Source: Candidatus Pacearchaeota archaeon
Lineage (GTDB): Archaea > Nanobdellota > Nanobdellia > Pacearchaeales > GW2011-AR1
DNA: 64,000 bases
Reading direction: 5' to 3'
Assembly (NCBI GenBank): GCA_019659125.1
Contig: JAIFVX010000002.1
Location: 96,002-160,001 of the forward strand
Below, one piece after another: positions 9,085 to 17,528 of the stretch (its first letter is position 1; every line of letters starts with the position of its first letter). Under the pieces are notes generated by a model. The model was not told where the DNA came from and ran no database searches. It worked only from the letters and a program-made list of their open reading frames with translations. The position numbers and the translations under genes are program-made.

Positions 9085-9093
9085 TTTTTAAAT
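9085..9093 (+). promoter_or_regulatory. TATA box of GT4 gene 9114
   Basis: The sequence tttttaaat is centred exactly 25 nt before ATG 9114. It is typical of the leaderless promoters in this window. Confidence 0.55.
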
Positions 9094-9113
9094 GAGTATT
9101 TCCTATTCCAGCT

Positions 9114-10226
9114 ATGAGAATACTTGAGGTGACAAACTATTCAGCTGGTGCATGCGGTGTAGGAGCCAGAGCAAAACATGAGGCCATGCTCCTTGCAAAA
9201 AAGGGATATTATGTCAGACTTTTTTCTTCCAATAGTGTGAAGGGATCGACTGAGACTGCTCCGGCTGAGGAAATGTTCCACGAGGTAAAAATAACACGGT
9301 TCCCAGCAGTAAAACTTGGAGGGGAGAGCTTCATGAGCTGGGATTATTCCAAGGAAGCCCTTGAATTTAAGCCAGACATCATTATTGCCCACTCATATCG
9401 ACATTCTCATACAACTAAGGCTTTGGAGATAGGGAAAAAAATAGGAGCAAAAGTCTTTTTGGTAACCCATGCTCCCTTTGTGAAGGGAAATATCACCAGA
9501 GGATTCTTTGCAAAGATAGCGGTATGGTTTTATGATACCTTCAAGGGTCCCAAGATACTTAATGGATTTGACAAGGTAATTGCCATATCACAATGGGAGA
9601 TCCCTTACTTGAAGAAGCTAGGAGTGCATGATGACAAGATTGTTTACATACCCAATGGAATTCCTGACGAATTCTTTACGAAACCTAAGAAGCCACAACG
9701 AAGCAAAATTTTGTTCTTTGGAAGAATCTCGCCTATAAAAGACTTGGAAACATTGATAGAAGCAGTCAAGATGATGAAGAACAAGGTCCGTGTTGAAATT
9801 GTAGGGCCTGCGGAAGAAGAATATAGGAAAAGACTTCAGTCACTGATTGACGCCTATGGACTGCAGAAAGATATTGTCTTTGGTGATGCTATCTATAGTA
9901 TTAAAGAGAAGATAGAAAAGATGGATTCGGCTTCCATCTTTGTCCTTCCTTCAAAAAGAGAGGCAATGCCCCAGGCGTTGATAGAGGCAATGGCACGAGA
10001 GAGAATTGTTGTCGCTAGCTACAATCAAGGAACGGCCGACATCATCGACAATGAGGTGAATGGTTACTTGTTCGAAGTCGGTAATGCGGCTGCGCTGGCA
10101 CATAGGTTAGATAATGCAATCATCAATCCCATCAAAGGGATGGCTGAAAACGCTCGAAGAAGTGTTGATCAATTTAGATGGTCTCGGCTTCTTGGTAAAA
10201 TTGAAAAGACTATTGGTATTGAGTAG
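9114..10226 (+). CDS. Glycosyltransferase family 4 (GT-B)
   Basis: 370 residues. The N-terminus MRILEVTNYSAGACGVG carries the acceptor-domain glycine loop. ILFFGRISPIKDLETLIEAV and LPSKREAMPQALIEAMARE are the donor-domain signatures with the E-x7-E motif, and NEVNGYLFEVG follows. It is monocistronic, with its own TATA box, and converges on QueC with a 17-bp overlap. Sugar specificity unknown. It is a second, divergent GT4 compared with the gene at 6987. Confidence 0.9.
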   Translation: MRILEVTNYSAGACGVGARAKHEAMLLAKKGYYVRLFSSNSVKGSTETAPAEEMFHEVKITRFPAVKLGGESFMSWDYSKEALEFKPDIIIAHSYRHSHTTKALEIGKKIGAKVFLVTHAPFVKGNITRGFFAKIAVWFYDTFKGPKILNGFDKVIAISQWEIPYLKKLGVHDDKIVYIPNGIPDEFFTKPKKPQRSKILFFGRISPIKDLETLIEAVKMMKNKVRVEIVGPAEEEYRKRLQSLIDAYGLQKDIVFGDAIYSIKEKIEKMDSASIFVLPSKREAMPQALIEAMARERIVVASYNQGTADIIDNEVNGYLFEVGNAAALAHRLDNAIINPIKGMAENARRSVDQFRWSRLLGKIEKTIGIE

Positions 10227-10890
10227 GATCTCTTATATTTGCCCAGTAAAATCCCTGCTTACGAAGCATGCATGCAAGACATGATCCACAGTGCATATTC
10301 TTCCCGACATAACAACTTGATGTGTTTCTAAAATCAACTTTCAACTCGTTTCCCAAGACAATAATATCTTCCTTGTCTTTTTCGATAAATGGGGCAATGA
10401 CTTTAAAGGGCTTAGAGTAGGAACTTGCAAGAGCATTCATCTTTTTTAAAAAATCCTTAGTTGCATCAGGAAAGCTTTCCCTCCCTTCGCACTTGAACCC
10501 AAGGAAAATATCATACACTCTTTTATCTTGAATAAAGAGAGAGTCTGCAAGGGATAATGCATGTGCGATAAAGAGTGGATTCCTTCCGGGAACATACCAT
10601 TTCTTGCTTTCCTTAGATGTATCTTTAAGCTTGTCAACCCTTTTTACTTTTCCTTTCTTATTGATAAGGGACGTTGATAGGTTTCTCAGCTCAGGAAGCG
10701 CCATCTCCTTGAACTCAGCCTTTAGATTTCTGGCACAGATTTTTGCACATTTCCTCTCTTGATTAAGTGACTTCTGACCATAATTGAAGAAGAGAACGAT
10801 AATATTACTGTATTTCAGCTTCTTTTTTGCATAGTGGGCAGTGACCACACTGTCAAGGCCTCCTGAGCAAAGAACTATCGCATCCTTCAT
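10210..10890 (-). CDS. queC: 7-cyano-7-deazaguanine synthase-like protein (QueC/ExsB)
   Basis: 226 residues. The PP-loop is LCSGGLDSVVTAHYA, then FFNYGQKSLNQERK and WYVPGRNPLFIAHALSLA. The C-terminal zinc site is SCYVGKNMHCGSCLACMLRKQGF with four cysteines. QueC converts 7-carboxy-7-deazaguanine to preQ0 for archaeosine (tRNA) or deazaguanine DNA modification. QueD and QueE are not seen here. I moved the start from 10929 to ATG 10890, which sits 25 nt from a TATA element shared with the divergent eIF5A-like gene. Its place inside a glycan locus is unexplained. Confidence 0.85.
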   Translation of the reverse strand: MKDAIVLCSGGLDSVVTAHYAKKKLKYSNIIVLFFNYGQKSLNQERKCAKICARNLKAEFKEMALPELRNLSTSLINKKGKVKRVDKLKDTSKESKKWYVPGRNPLFIAHALSLADSLFIQDKRVYDIFLGFKCEGRESFPDATKDFLKKMNALASSYSKPFKVIAPFIEKDKEDIIVLGNELKVDFRNTSSCYVGKNMHCGSCLACMLRKQGFYWANIRDPTQYQ

Positions 10891-10910
10891 TGGAAAGGGT
10901 GTCACATAAC

Positions 10911-10919
10911 CTTTATAAG
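10911..10919. promoter_or_regulatory. Shared palindromic TATA element between queC and the eIF5A-like gene
   Basis: ctttataag contains the perfect palindrome TTATAA. Its centre is about 25.5 nt from ATG 10890 (minus) and about 25.5 nt from ATG 10941 (plus). One element could therefore position leaderless transcription in both directions. Confidence 0.55.
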
Positions 10920-10940
10920 TTTGTTTCATTCTCAGGAATT

Positions 10941-11126
10941 ATGAGAAAGGCAAAAGACCTTAAGAAGGGGGACTCAATCAGTATCGGAGGAGAGAAACTT
11001 GTCGTTGAATCTGTTGAAATATCAGATATAGGAAAGCAAGGCACTCAGAAATGTAGGATTGAAGCTAAAAAAAAGAATAATGAGAAAGTCATTATCATCC
11101 GCCCCTCTGATTACCCTTTTTCATGA
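10941..11126 (+). CDS. Mini-protein resembling the aIF5A/EF-P N-terminal (SH3-like) domain
   Basis: 61 residues. By eye, DLKKGDSISIGGEKLVV and VEISDIGKQGTQKCRIEA line up with the N-terminal domain of archaeal aIF5A (consensus like 'GKHGxAKxRVEA'). The lysine of GKQG falls where aIF5A carries hypusine. The C-terminal OB-fold is absent and the ORF ends at DYPFS. The track's start at 10890 is rejected because ATG 10941 fits the shared TATA spacing. The stop overlaps the next GT2 gene as ATGA, so the two are co-translated. It may be a free KOW/SH3 domain with another role. Confidence 0.6.
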   Translation: MRKAKDLKKGDSISIGGEKLVVESVEISDIGKQGTQKCRIEAKKKNNEKVIIIRPSDYPFS

Positions 11127-12025
11127 TTGACATCATCATAACTTCCTATAATGAGCCTAAGTCTACACTCCGTGCTGTTAACGCATTCTTAAAACAAGAG
11201 ATTCCGGATGACTATAGGATTACTGTTGTGGACCCTTTTCCCCATGTGGGGACATTCTTGAAGAAAAACATCAAGAGTAAGAAATTCACGTTCTTCCTTG
11301 ATCCGGGCGAAGGGAAAAGCTATGCATTAAATTTATTGCTGCAGGAATATGCATCAAAGAACACCAATGATCTATTCATATTGACTGATGGGGATGTTTA
11401 CGTATCTGATACTGCCGTCAAAGAAATCGTAAATGCATTCAAAGACAAGAAGGTTGGCGCTGTCACAGGCAGGCCAGTATCTCTGGATAATAGAGATACA
11501 AAATATGGGTTCTGGGCGCATGTTGCATTCTCAGGCATTGATAGAGTGCGGAAGAGGCTTTCTGAACAAAAGAAATTTTTTGAGTGTTCGGGATACTTGT
11601 TTGCAATCAGGAAGGGAGTCATCATTGATTTTCCTGTGGAGACTTCAGAGGACAGCATCATCCCCTATCTTTTCTGGAAGAAGAAATACAGAATTGAGTA
11701 TGCAAAGAATGCTGAAGTCTATGTTAAGAATCCGAGTACATGGAAGGACTGGCTGACACAGAAGGTAAGAAATATTAAGGCTCATGAGAACTTGAATGCT
11801 ATTGCTCCCGGCATGCCACGGACAAAATCATTATTCAATGAAATTAAGGAAGGTGCGTTCTTTACATTGAAACAGCCAAAGAATTTCAAGCAAGCCTGGT
11901 GGATGCTCGAGCTCTATTTTGCACGATTATATATCTATTACAAGGCATTCAGTGAACTGCGGAAGAAGAGATATGCAGACGGATGGCGAGACATTGCAAC
12001 TCCCTCTACAAAAACTCTAGATTAG
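11123..12025 (+). CDS. Glycosyltransferase family 2
   Basis: 300 residues. DIIITSYNEPKSTLRAVNAFL begins the GT-A fold, FILTDGDVYVSDTAVKEIV carries the DxD, and FECSGYLFAIRKGV and SEDSIIPYLFWKK form the acceptor/catalytic side. It is clearly paralogous to 13457-14335, with shared LTDGDVxVS, VGxVTGR, FGFWA and CSGYLxAIRKG blocks. It is cotranscribed with the eIF5A-like mini-gene and converges on the deoxyribosyltransferase-like gene with a 9-bp overlap. Confidence 0.87.
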   Translation: MIDIIITSYNEPKSTLRAVNAFLKQEIPDDYRITVVDPFPHVGTFLKKNIKSKKFTFFLDPGEGKSYALNLLLQEYASKNTNDLFILTDGDVYVSDTAVKEIVNAFKDKKVGAVTGRPVSLDNRDTKYGFWAHVAFSGIDRVRKRLSEQKKFFECSGYLFAIRKGVIIDFPVETSEDSIIPYLFWKKKYRIEYAKNAEVYVKNPSTWKDWLTQKVRNIKAHENLNAIAPGMPRTKSLFNEIKEGAFFTLKQPKNFKQAWWMLELYFARLYIYYKAFSELRKKRYADGWRDIATPSTKTLD

Positions 12026-12430
12026 TTTTAAGACTTCCTTGATTTTGGTCTTTAGCTCATCCAATGATGTTACGATAGGCATTGAGGCTATAAGGATAGC
12101 ACTGAGATATTCTAATGCGTCTTTAATGGATTCATCGGTCTTTATTCCTATCGCTGGAATGCCCTTTGCATGAGCATAGCCTAGCTCCCATGCAGTTCCT
12201 GCACCTACATGGAGGCCATCAAGGGACGCTATGACTAGTCTACAGTCCTTAAATCCCTCAATGATGTCTCCCTTGAATATTCTTTGGACGTCATGCATTC
12301 CTTTAACGATCCCTACATCCCGATGAGGAAGAAATGTCTTTAATCCTAGTTCTTTACAGAGCACATCTATCCTTTCAAGCATTTCTTTTTCCGATTCGGT
12401 CCCTATCTTGCCGGCAATATAAACTTTCAT
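12017..12430 (-). CDS. Nucleoside 2-deoxyribosyltransferase-like protein
   Basis: 137 residues. KVYIAGKIG at the N-terminus, FKDCRLVIASLDG and GAGTAWELGYAHAKGIPAIGI match the NDT/RCL fold, where the Glu of the WELGYA segment is the usual nucleophile. Family members cleave or exchange N-glycosidic bonds of (deoxy)nucleosides or 5'-monophosphates. Its biological substrate here is unknown. It is monocistronic and divergent from the GT9 gene, with a TATA element centred 25 nt from both start codons. Confidence 0.75.
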   Translation of the reverse strand: MKVYIAGKIGTESEKEMLERIDVLCKELGLKTFLPHRDVGIVKGMHDVQRIFKGDIIEGFKDCRLVIASLDGLHVGAGTAWELGYAHAKGIPAIGIKTDESIKDALEYLSAILIASMPIVTSLDELKTKIKEVLKLI

Positions 12431-12450
12431 GAAATTGCTTGGTAATTAAC

Positions 12451-12459
12451 CTTAAAAAG
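12451..12459. promoter_or_regulatory. Shared TATA element, deoxyribosyltransferase-like and GT9 genes
   Basis: cttaaaaag (ctttttaag on the other strand) is centred at 12455, exactly 25 nt from ATG 12430 (minus) and ATG 12480 (plus). The whole divergent spacer is only 49 bp. Confidence 0.55.
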
Positions 12460-12479
12460 ATATTCACGCTTAGGTTTTC

Positions 12480-13460
12480 ATGAAGATTGCAGTCATAAAG
12501 CTAGGGGCAAAGGGAGATGTAGTTCGTACCCTTTCCATTCTTCCCGCACTTCATGAGAAGTACAAGAACGCGAGTATTACTTGGATCACCAAGGATAATT
12601 CACGAGATTTGTTGCAGGGAAATCCTCATATTCATGCTATTGCAACTCTTCCCTATCATGGAAAGGAAATGTTTGACATTCTCTACAATTTTGACATTGA
12701 CAAGGAGGCGACAAGCCTCGCCATGCAGATTACAGCGAAAAAGAAGTATGGATTCTATGCTGAAGGAGAGTACCCTTCAGCATTTAATTTAGGAGCCGAA
12801 TCCTATCTTTCAACCTTATTTGATGATGATGTAAAAAAAAGCAATAGGAAGACATATCAGGAGCTTATGTTTGAAGCTGCTGAACTGAAATATACAAAGC
12901 AAAAGCCCCATATCTATCTCACTGAACAGGAAAAGAAGTTTGGACTTGATTTCGTTAAGAAAAATTCCTTGAAAAGAAAGATTGTTGGCATTCACATGGG
13001 AGCATCCCCTCGATGGCCGTCAAAGGCATGGCATGAATCGCACATTATGGATTTCATCACCAAGGCTTCCCAGCAGTACGATATTATCCTCTTTGGAGGG
13101 CCTGATGAAGTAAAGTCGCATGCGCATCTTCTCGAACGATTGAAGAAAGAAGGGATTACTATTCATCAAAACAATCCTAGAAACAGCGACAGAGAATTTG
13201 CCTCTCTTGTCAATATTTGCTCGTCCATGGTATGTTCGGATAGTTTTGCTCTTCACGTCTCTCTTGCCCTTGGAAAGAAAACGGTCGGATTATTCTTCTG
13301 CACGAGCCCTTACGAGATAGAAGATTATGGCTTGCTGCATACAGTTGTTTCTCCGTTGTTTGAGAAGTTCTTTCCTGAACGCATGAACGAATATAACGAA
13401 GAGCTGGTAAAAAGTATTTCTGCTGACGAAGTTCTTAAGATCGTCAAAAAATCCCTATGA
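12480..13460 (+). CDS. Glycosyltransferase family 9 (heptosyltransferase-like)
   Basis: 326 residues. KIAVIKLGAKGDVVRTLSILPALHEKY and ITWITKDNSRDLLQGNPHI are the GT9 N-terminal signature. VGIHMGASPRWPSKAWH, IILFGGPDE and CSDSFALHVSLALGKKTVGLF are the donor-side signatures. GT9 enzymes typically add heptose to bacterial LPS. In an archaeon the donor is more likely another nucleotide sugar. The gene ends in an ATGA overlap with the following GT2. The similarity to bacterial LPS enzymes suggests past transfer. Confidence 0.85.
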   Translation: MKIAVIKLGAKGDVVRTLSILPALHEKYKNASITWITKDNSRDLLQGNPHIHAIATLPYHGKEMFDILYNFDIDKEATSLAMQITAKKKYGFYAEGEYPSAFNLGAESYLSTLFDDDVKKSNRKTYQELMFEAAELKYTKQKPHIYLTEQEKKFGLDFVKKNSLKRKIVGIHMGASPRWPSKAWHESHIMDFITKASQQYDIILFGGPDEVKSHAHLLERLKKEGITIHQNNPRNSDREFASLVNICSSMVCSDSFALHVSLALGKKTVGLFFCTSPYEIEDYGLLHTVVSPLFEKFFPERMNEYNEELVKSISADEVLKIVKKSL

Positions 13461-14335
13461 TAAGTATCGTGATAACGTCGTTCAATGAGCCAAAGACTAT
13501 AGGAAAGGCGATTGGATCCTTTCTGTCTCAAAATCTCAATAATTATGAGTTGATTATCTCCGCTCCTGATGAGGAGACATTGAATATCGCGCGATCGTAT
13601 GCGCGAAAGAACAGGCGGATTAAAGTTATCAGGGATAAAGGAAAAGGAAAACCTGCCGCTCTCAACCTTATCTTTAAGGTCGTAAGGGGAAGTATCATCA
13701 TATTGACTGATGGTGATGTGTTTGTATCTCCCGATTCTGCAAAGAACCTTGTTAAAAGATTCAGGGACAAGACTGTAGGGGGAGTTACAGGAAGAATTCT
13801 ATCAACAAATCCAAGAAATAGCCTTTTTGGATTCTGGGCATACTTTTTGACTGAAGCCTTCCATGATATGAGGATGCAGGAGGAAAAGAATAGAAAGAAT
13901 GTCATCTGCTCAGGGTATCTTTACGCAATAAGAAAGGGCATCATACAAAAGATTCCTGAAGAGATAATGGCTGACGATGCATTCGTCTCTCTTGCCATCA
14001 ACAAGGCAGGATTGCGAACCGTATACGAGCCTTTGGCTAAGGTCTCCGTAAAATACCCTACAAACCTTCCTGACTGGATACGGCAGAAAAAGAGAACCTC
14101 TGCCCGGTTCTATCAATTAAAGAAATATTATCCTATCTCCAAGGCACATTCCCTACGAGGAGAGATTATTTCAGGGGCTCGAGCAGCTTCCCAGCTTCGT
14201 TCACCCAAAGAGTTCTTCCTCCTTTCATTACTTGGTGTGATGAGGGCATATATATGGGGGAGAGTGTTCTTTGACGTTAGATTATGGAAGCGGGGATTCA
14301 AGAAGACCTGGGAAAGAGTTGAAAGCACGAAATAA
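13457..14335 (+). CDS. Glycosyltransferase family 2 (paralogue of 11123-12025)
   Basis: 292 residues. SIVITSFNEPKTIGKAIGSFL, IIILTDGDVFVSPDSAKNLV (DxD), GGVTGRILS, FGFWAYFL and ICSGYLYAIRKG repeat the architecture of the GT2 at 11123. This points to a duplication within the locus. It is translationally coupled to the GT9 gene by ATGA. It probably adds a sugar to the same growing glycan. Confidence 0.87.
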   Translation: MISIVITSFNEPKTIGKAIGSFLSQNLNNYELIISAPDEETLNIARSYARKNRRIKVIRDKGKGKPAALNLIFKVVRGSIIILTDGDVFVSPDSAKNLVKRFRDKTVGGVTGRILSTNPRNSLFGFWAYFLTEAFHDMRMQEEKNRKNVICSGYLYAIRKGIIQKIPEEIMADDAFVSLAINKAGLRTVYEPLAKVSVKYPTNLPDWIRQKKRTSARFYQLKKYYPISKAHSLRGEIISGARAASQLRSPKEFFLLSLLGVMRAYIWGRVFFDVRLWKRGFKKTWERVESTK

Positions 14336-14340
14336 GAAGA

Positions 14341-14349
14341 AATAAAAAG
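14341..14349 (+). promoter_or_regulatory. TATA box of the GT-C gene 14370
   Basis: aataaaaag is centred 25 nt before ATG 14370. The element lies just past the GT2 stop, so the GT-C gene can be transcribed independently of the GT9-GT2 pair. Confidence 0.45.
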
Positions 14350-14369
14350 CTTCATTTCTACCATTCTCC

Positions 14370-15959
14370 ATGGATGACGTCGAGAAGAGAAGAGAGAAAC
14401 TCAAGAAGTGGCTGAAAGGAAGCTCCTCCATCTATTTGATTGCAATCCTTGTGTTTGCATTGATTCTTCGTATATACTTATTTTATAACACTGCGGGACA
14501 GACTCTCTGGTGGGACGAAGCAGAATATATGGCTACGGCAAAACACTGGGCCTTCGGTGTTCCCTATGATTTGAACCCTCAGAGACCTCCATTATTCCAA
14601 TTTCTTGCTGCAATCCTCTTTAAAGTAGGATTAGGTGAATCATTTATCAAGTTTACAATTTCCTTAATCCCTTCAGTTTTCCTTATATTTTGCATCTATC
14701 TTCTTGGAAAGGAGATGTTTGACGAAAAAATTGGATTGATTGCAGCATTCTGTGCATCGATAAGCTGGACATTCCTTTTCTGGAGTACGCGAATGCAGCC
14801 AGACTTCCTTTCGATGTCATGCCAAACTCTCGCGGTATGGTATATGTGGAAATACTGGAAAGGAGACATGAAAGTACACTCCCTAGCAGCACTTTCGGGA
14901 GTCTTTGTAGCGCTTGGATTTTACTTCAAGATTTCTGCATTGCTTGTTCCTATGATATTCATGGTTTTCATAGCCCTTATGGATAGATTGTCTGCATTCA
15001 AGAAAAAGGGATATTACATATTTTCAGGCGCGTTTCTTGCTACCCTTATCCCTTATTTCATCTGGTCATGGTCTACCTTTGGAAACTTATTTGCATCTAA
15101 ACAGGGATACACCCCAGATTCATTGCAGTTCCCGATAGGATGGTATAATTTTAAGTTTTATTCTATGATGACTGACGGTCTTATAGGTGTTTTATTTATC
15201 CTCTTTCTTATAGGGGTAATCCTGGCATTCCGTTTCGTCCTCTACCTTGACGTGCTTGTAAAACATAAGAAGAGAGTTTTTGATCCTGGATTGTTCAGTT
15301 TGCTATCTCTTGCATTTATTTCGGCGTTCTATATATTCTACATAAAGAATACCGATGACCGTTGGGTTTTCCTTTGGATGCCTTTCATCTTTATGCTTGT
15401 AGGAGTGGCAACCGTGTTCATTTATAAGATGATACGGCCCTATGGCAAGGCGATCGCCGTGATTGTCGTCATAGCCCTCCTCGGGTTTGCAACTTATGGG
15501 CAGATTGTACATGCTAAGATGCTGGATGAAAACAAGAAAGGAAGTTACGCTCCTGTGAAAGATGCAAGTCTATGGATAAAAGAGAATTCTTTGCCGAATG
15601 ACAAGGTACTTTCTATATCCTACACACAGAGCGTTTACTATACGGAGAGGAATGTAAGCACATACTCGACTATCTATAATACGACTGCATTTGAAGACTA
15701 TCTCCAAAAGAACAAACCTCAATTCATACAAGTTTCTATCTTCGAGCCCCATCCTACCTGGATTCTACAAAGTGGAACTCAGAATGGATATCAATATGTT
15801 GCACTGCCTTATTTCAACTCCTCAATCGTCACTCAGAATGGACAGCTGGCATCACTTGACTTGAAGCCAGAAGTAAAACACGATGGTATTACCTTCACCT
15901 TGGTCTATCCACGTGAACAGATTGACTGGGCATTTGTGTACAGGATTACTTACCAATAA
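14370..15959 (+). CDS. GT-C glycosyltransferase, PMT/ArnT-like membrane mannosyltransferase
   Basis: 529 residues with about 10-12 hydrophobic segments. The first extracytoplasmic loop after TM1 has LWWDEAEYMATAKHWAFG, the DE catalytic motif of PMT/ArnT-type GT-C enzymes, followed by NPQRPPLFQF. These enzymes use polyprenyl-phosphate sugars on the outer membrane face. The last ~120 residues form a soluble extracellular domain (YTQSVYYTERNVSTYS onward). It probably transfers a sugar from dolichyl phosphate, perhaps made by the Alg5/DPM-like enzyme at 19419. Confidence 0.8.
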   Translation: MDDVEKRREKLKKWLKGSSSIYLIAILVFALILRIYLFYNTAGQTLWWDEAEYMATAKHWAFGVPYDLNPQRPPLFQFLAAILFKVGLGESFIKFTISLIPSVFLIFCIYLLGKEMFDEKIGLIAAFCASISWTFLFWSTRMQPDFLSMSCQTLAVWYMWKYWKGDMKVHSLAALSGVFVALGFYFKISALLVPMIFMVFIALMDRLSAFKKKGYYIFSGAFLATLIPYFIWSWSTFGNLFASKQGYTPDSLQFPIGWYNFKFYSMMTDGLIGVLFILFLIGVILAFRFVLYLDVLVKHKKRVFDPGLFSLLSLAFISAFYIFYIKNTDDRWVFLWMPFIFMLVGVATVFIYKMIRPYGKAIAVIVVIALLGFATYGQIVHAKMLDENKKGSYAPVKDASLWIKENSLPNDKVLSISYTQSVYYTERNVSTYSTIYNTTAFEDYLQKNKPQFIQVSIFEPHPTWILQSGTQNGYQYVALPYFNSSIVTQNGQLASLDLKPEVKHDGITFTLVYPREQIDWAFVYRITYQ

Positions 15960-15990
15960 AGTTTATTAATAGATTCTTTATAGGAATTTG

Positions 15991-16836
15991 ATGAACTGCG
16001 TTATCTGTCAGGGAAATGTGAAACAAATCCCACTTATTCATGAAGTTTCTAGGTATACTAGAACAGCATATCCTCTTTTTGAATGCACCAACTGCGGGCT
16101 TGCACGACCTCACCCCCTACCCTATTCTGAAACCACGAAGCTATCTATCTATGATGTCCCTGAAAATATACGATTCTTCAATAAAGAGACCAAAACTATT
16201 GAAGAATCAAGTCCAGAATATAAGTATTATTTCAGGCATTTTACGCCCTATATTGATCTTGTCAATAAGTATAACATTCAGGGATCATGCCTCGATGTCG
16301 GATGCGGTGTCGGACACCTTATGCACATGCTTGCAAGAAAAGGGCTGAATGTCGAAGGGATGGAAATAAGCCCTGATCTGGTAAGCGCTCTAAACAAAAA
16401 ATTCAAAGTATATTGCGCTGAGGTAGGTGATAAAAGTATCAAGAAGAAATACGATCTCATTACCTTCAATCATGTTTTAGAACATGTTGAGCATCCTGAA
16501 TCATTCATTAAGGGAATATATAGTATGTTGAACGAGCAGGGATACATAATCTTTGCAGTTCCTTTTCTTTATGGGCTTATCCCACAGATCTTGCGCACAA
16601 AATGGTATGGACTTGGCTATGGCCAACACCTTAATTTCTTCTCAATAAAGAGTTTAAAGAACCTGCTGGAGAGAAACGGGTTTATAGTCCATGAATTCAA
16701 GAGACTGAGTGTTGACTATGCACACCCTGCATTTCCTCGAATAATGAACACCGTTGCCCAGATGATCATGAAGGGTGTTATTGCTATGAATTGGGGCGAT
16801 AATCTCTTTGTCGTGGCGCAGAGGAACGGAAAATGA
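15991..16836 (+). CDS. SAM-dependent methyltransferase with N-terminal zinc-finger-like motif
   Basis: 281 residues. The N-terminus CVICQGNVK...FECTNCGLARPHP carries a CxxC...CxxC zinc knuckle, common in sugar C- or O-methyltransferases of the Methyltransf_23 type. SAM motif I is CLDVGCGVGHLMHML, then FNHVLEHVEHPESF and GYIIFAVPF. ATG 15991 is chosen over the track's TTG at 15988. Its stop overlaps the FkbM-type gene by ATGA, making a two-methyltransferase operon. Confidence 0.85.
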   Translation: MNCVICQGNVKQIPLIHEVSRYTRTAYPLFECTNCGLARPHPLPYSETTKLSIYDVPENIRFFNKETKTIEESSPEYKYYFRHFTPYIDLVNKYNIQGSCLDVGCGVGHLMHMLARKGLNVEGMEISPDLVSALNKKFKVYCAEVGDKSIKKKYDLITFNHVLEHVEHPESFIKGIYSMLNEQGYIIFAVPFLYGLIPQILRTKWYGLGYGQHLNFFSIKSLKNLLERNGFIVHEFKRLSVDYAHPAFPRIMNTVAQMIMKGVIAMNWGDNLFVVAQRNGK

Positions 16837-17528
16837 ATCTCGGTTCACTCCTTTCTAAGGCATTTGAAAAATTCCCTGAATGGCCTATAAAAAATGACAT
16901 CCGATATTTTCTCGCCTTTAACAGGCTTGTACCTTCATTCGTCTCTGATCTCTCGCCAGTCAAGGGATATGAATTGAATTATCATATTAAGCCAGGAGAC
17001 ATTGTTGTCGATGCGGGAGCATTTACAGGAGATTATACAGTATTTGCCGCAAAAAGAGCGGGTCCTCACGGAAAAGTTCTTGCATTCGAGCCTGATGCAA
17101 AAAACAGGAAGATTCTAGCACACAATCTCAACCATGAAGGATTGAGAAATGTCATAATAATCCCAAAGGGGTTATGGAACAAGAATACAAAGCTGCAGTT
17201 CAGCGGTTCTGATGGTCTGCACTCCACTCTTCTTGCAGGCAGTAAGGAAACGTCGATTGATGTCGTTAAGCTTGATGATGAATTGAAGAAACGGGGAATA
17301 AGAAAAGTCGACGTCATCAAGATGGATATAGAGGGGGCTGAAATAGAGGCTATTCAGGGTTCTCTCGAAACATTAAAGAAAAACAAGGTGCATGTCATCA
17401 TTGCATCATACCATATCGTTGATGGGAAAAGAACATCATACTATATTGAAGATTTCTTGAGAAAGCACGGGTATCAGGCAAAATCTGATTTTCCTAAGCA
17501 TTTAACGACGTATGGCTGGAAGCCCTAA
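16833..17528 (+). CDS. FkbM-family methyltransferase
   Basis: 231 residues. GDIVVDAGAFTGDYTVFAAK is motif I, KVLAFEPDAKNRKILAHNL the acidic loop, and VDVIKMDIEGAEIEAIQG the FkbM hallmark. It is translationally coupled to the preceding methyltransferase, so the two may modify successive positions of one sugar. It is distinct in sequence from the FkbM enzyme at 2444-3217. Its 3' end overlaps the convergent GT2 by 4 bp. Confidence 0.87.
   Translation: MNLGSLLSKAFEKFPEWPIKNDIRYFLAFNRLVPSFVSDLSPVKGYELNYHIKPGDIVVDAGAFTGDYTVFAAKRAGPHGKVLAFEPDAKNRKILAHNLNHEGLRNVIIIPKGLWNKNTKLQFSGSDGLHSTLLAGSKETSIDVVKLDDELKKRGIRKVDVIKMDIEGAEIEAIQGSLETLKKNKVHVIIASYHIVDGKRTSYYIEDFLRKHGYQAKSDFPKHLTTYGWKP

Noticed and set aside
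12480-13460. Evidence for bacterial lipopolysaccharide
   Set aside because: A GT9 enzyme alone does not imply heptose or LPS. No lipid A genes are present and the context is archaeal N-glycosylation.
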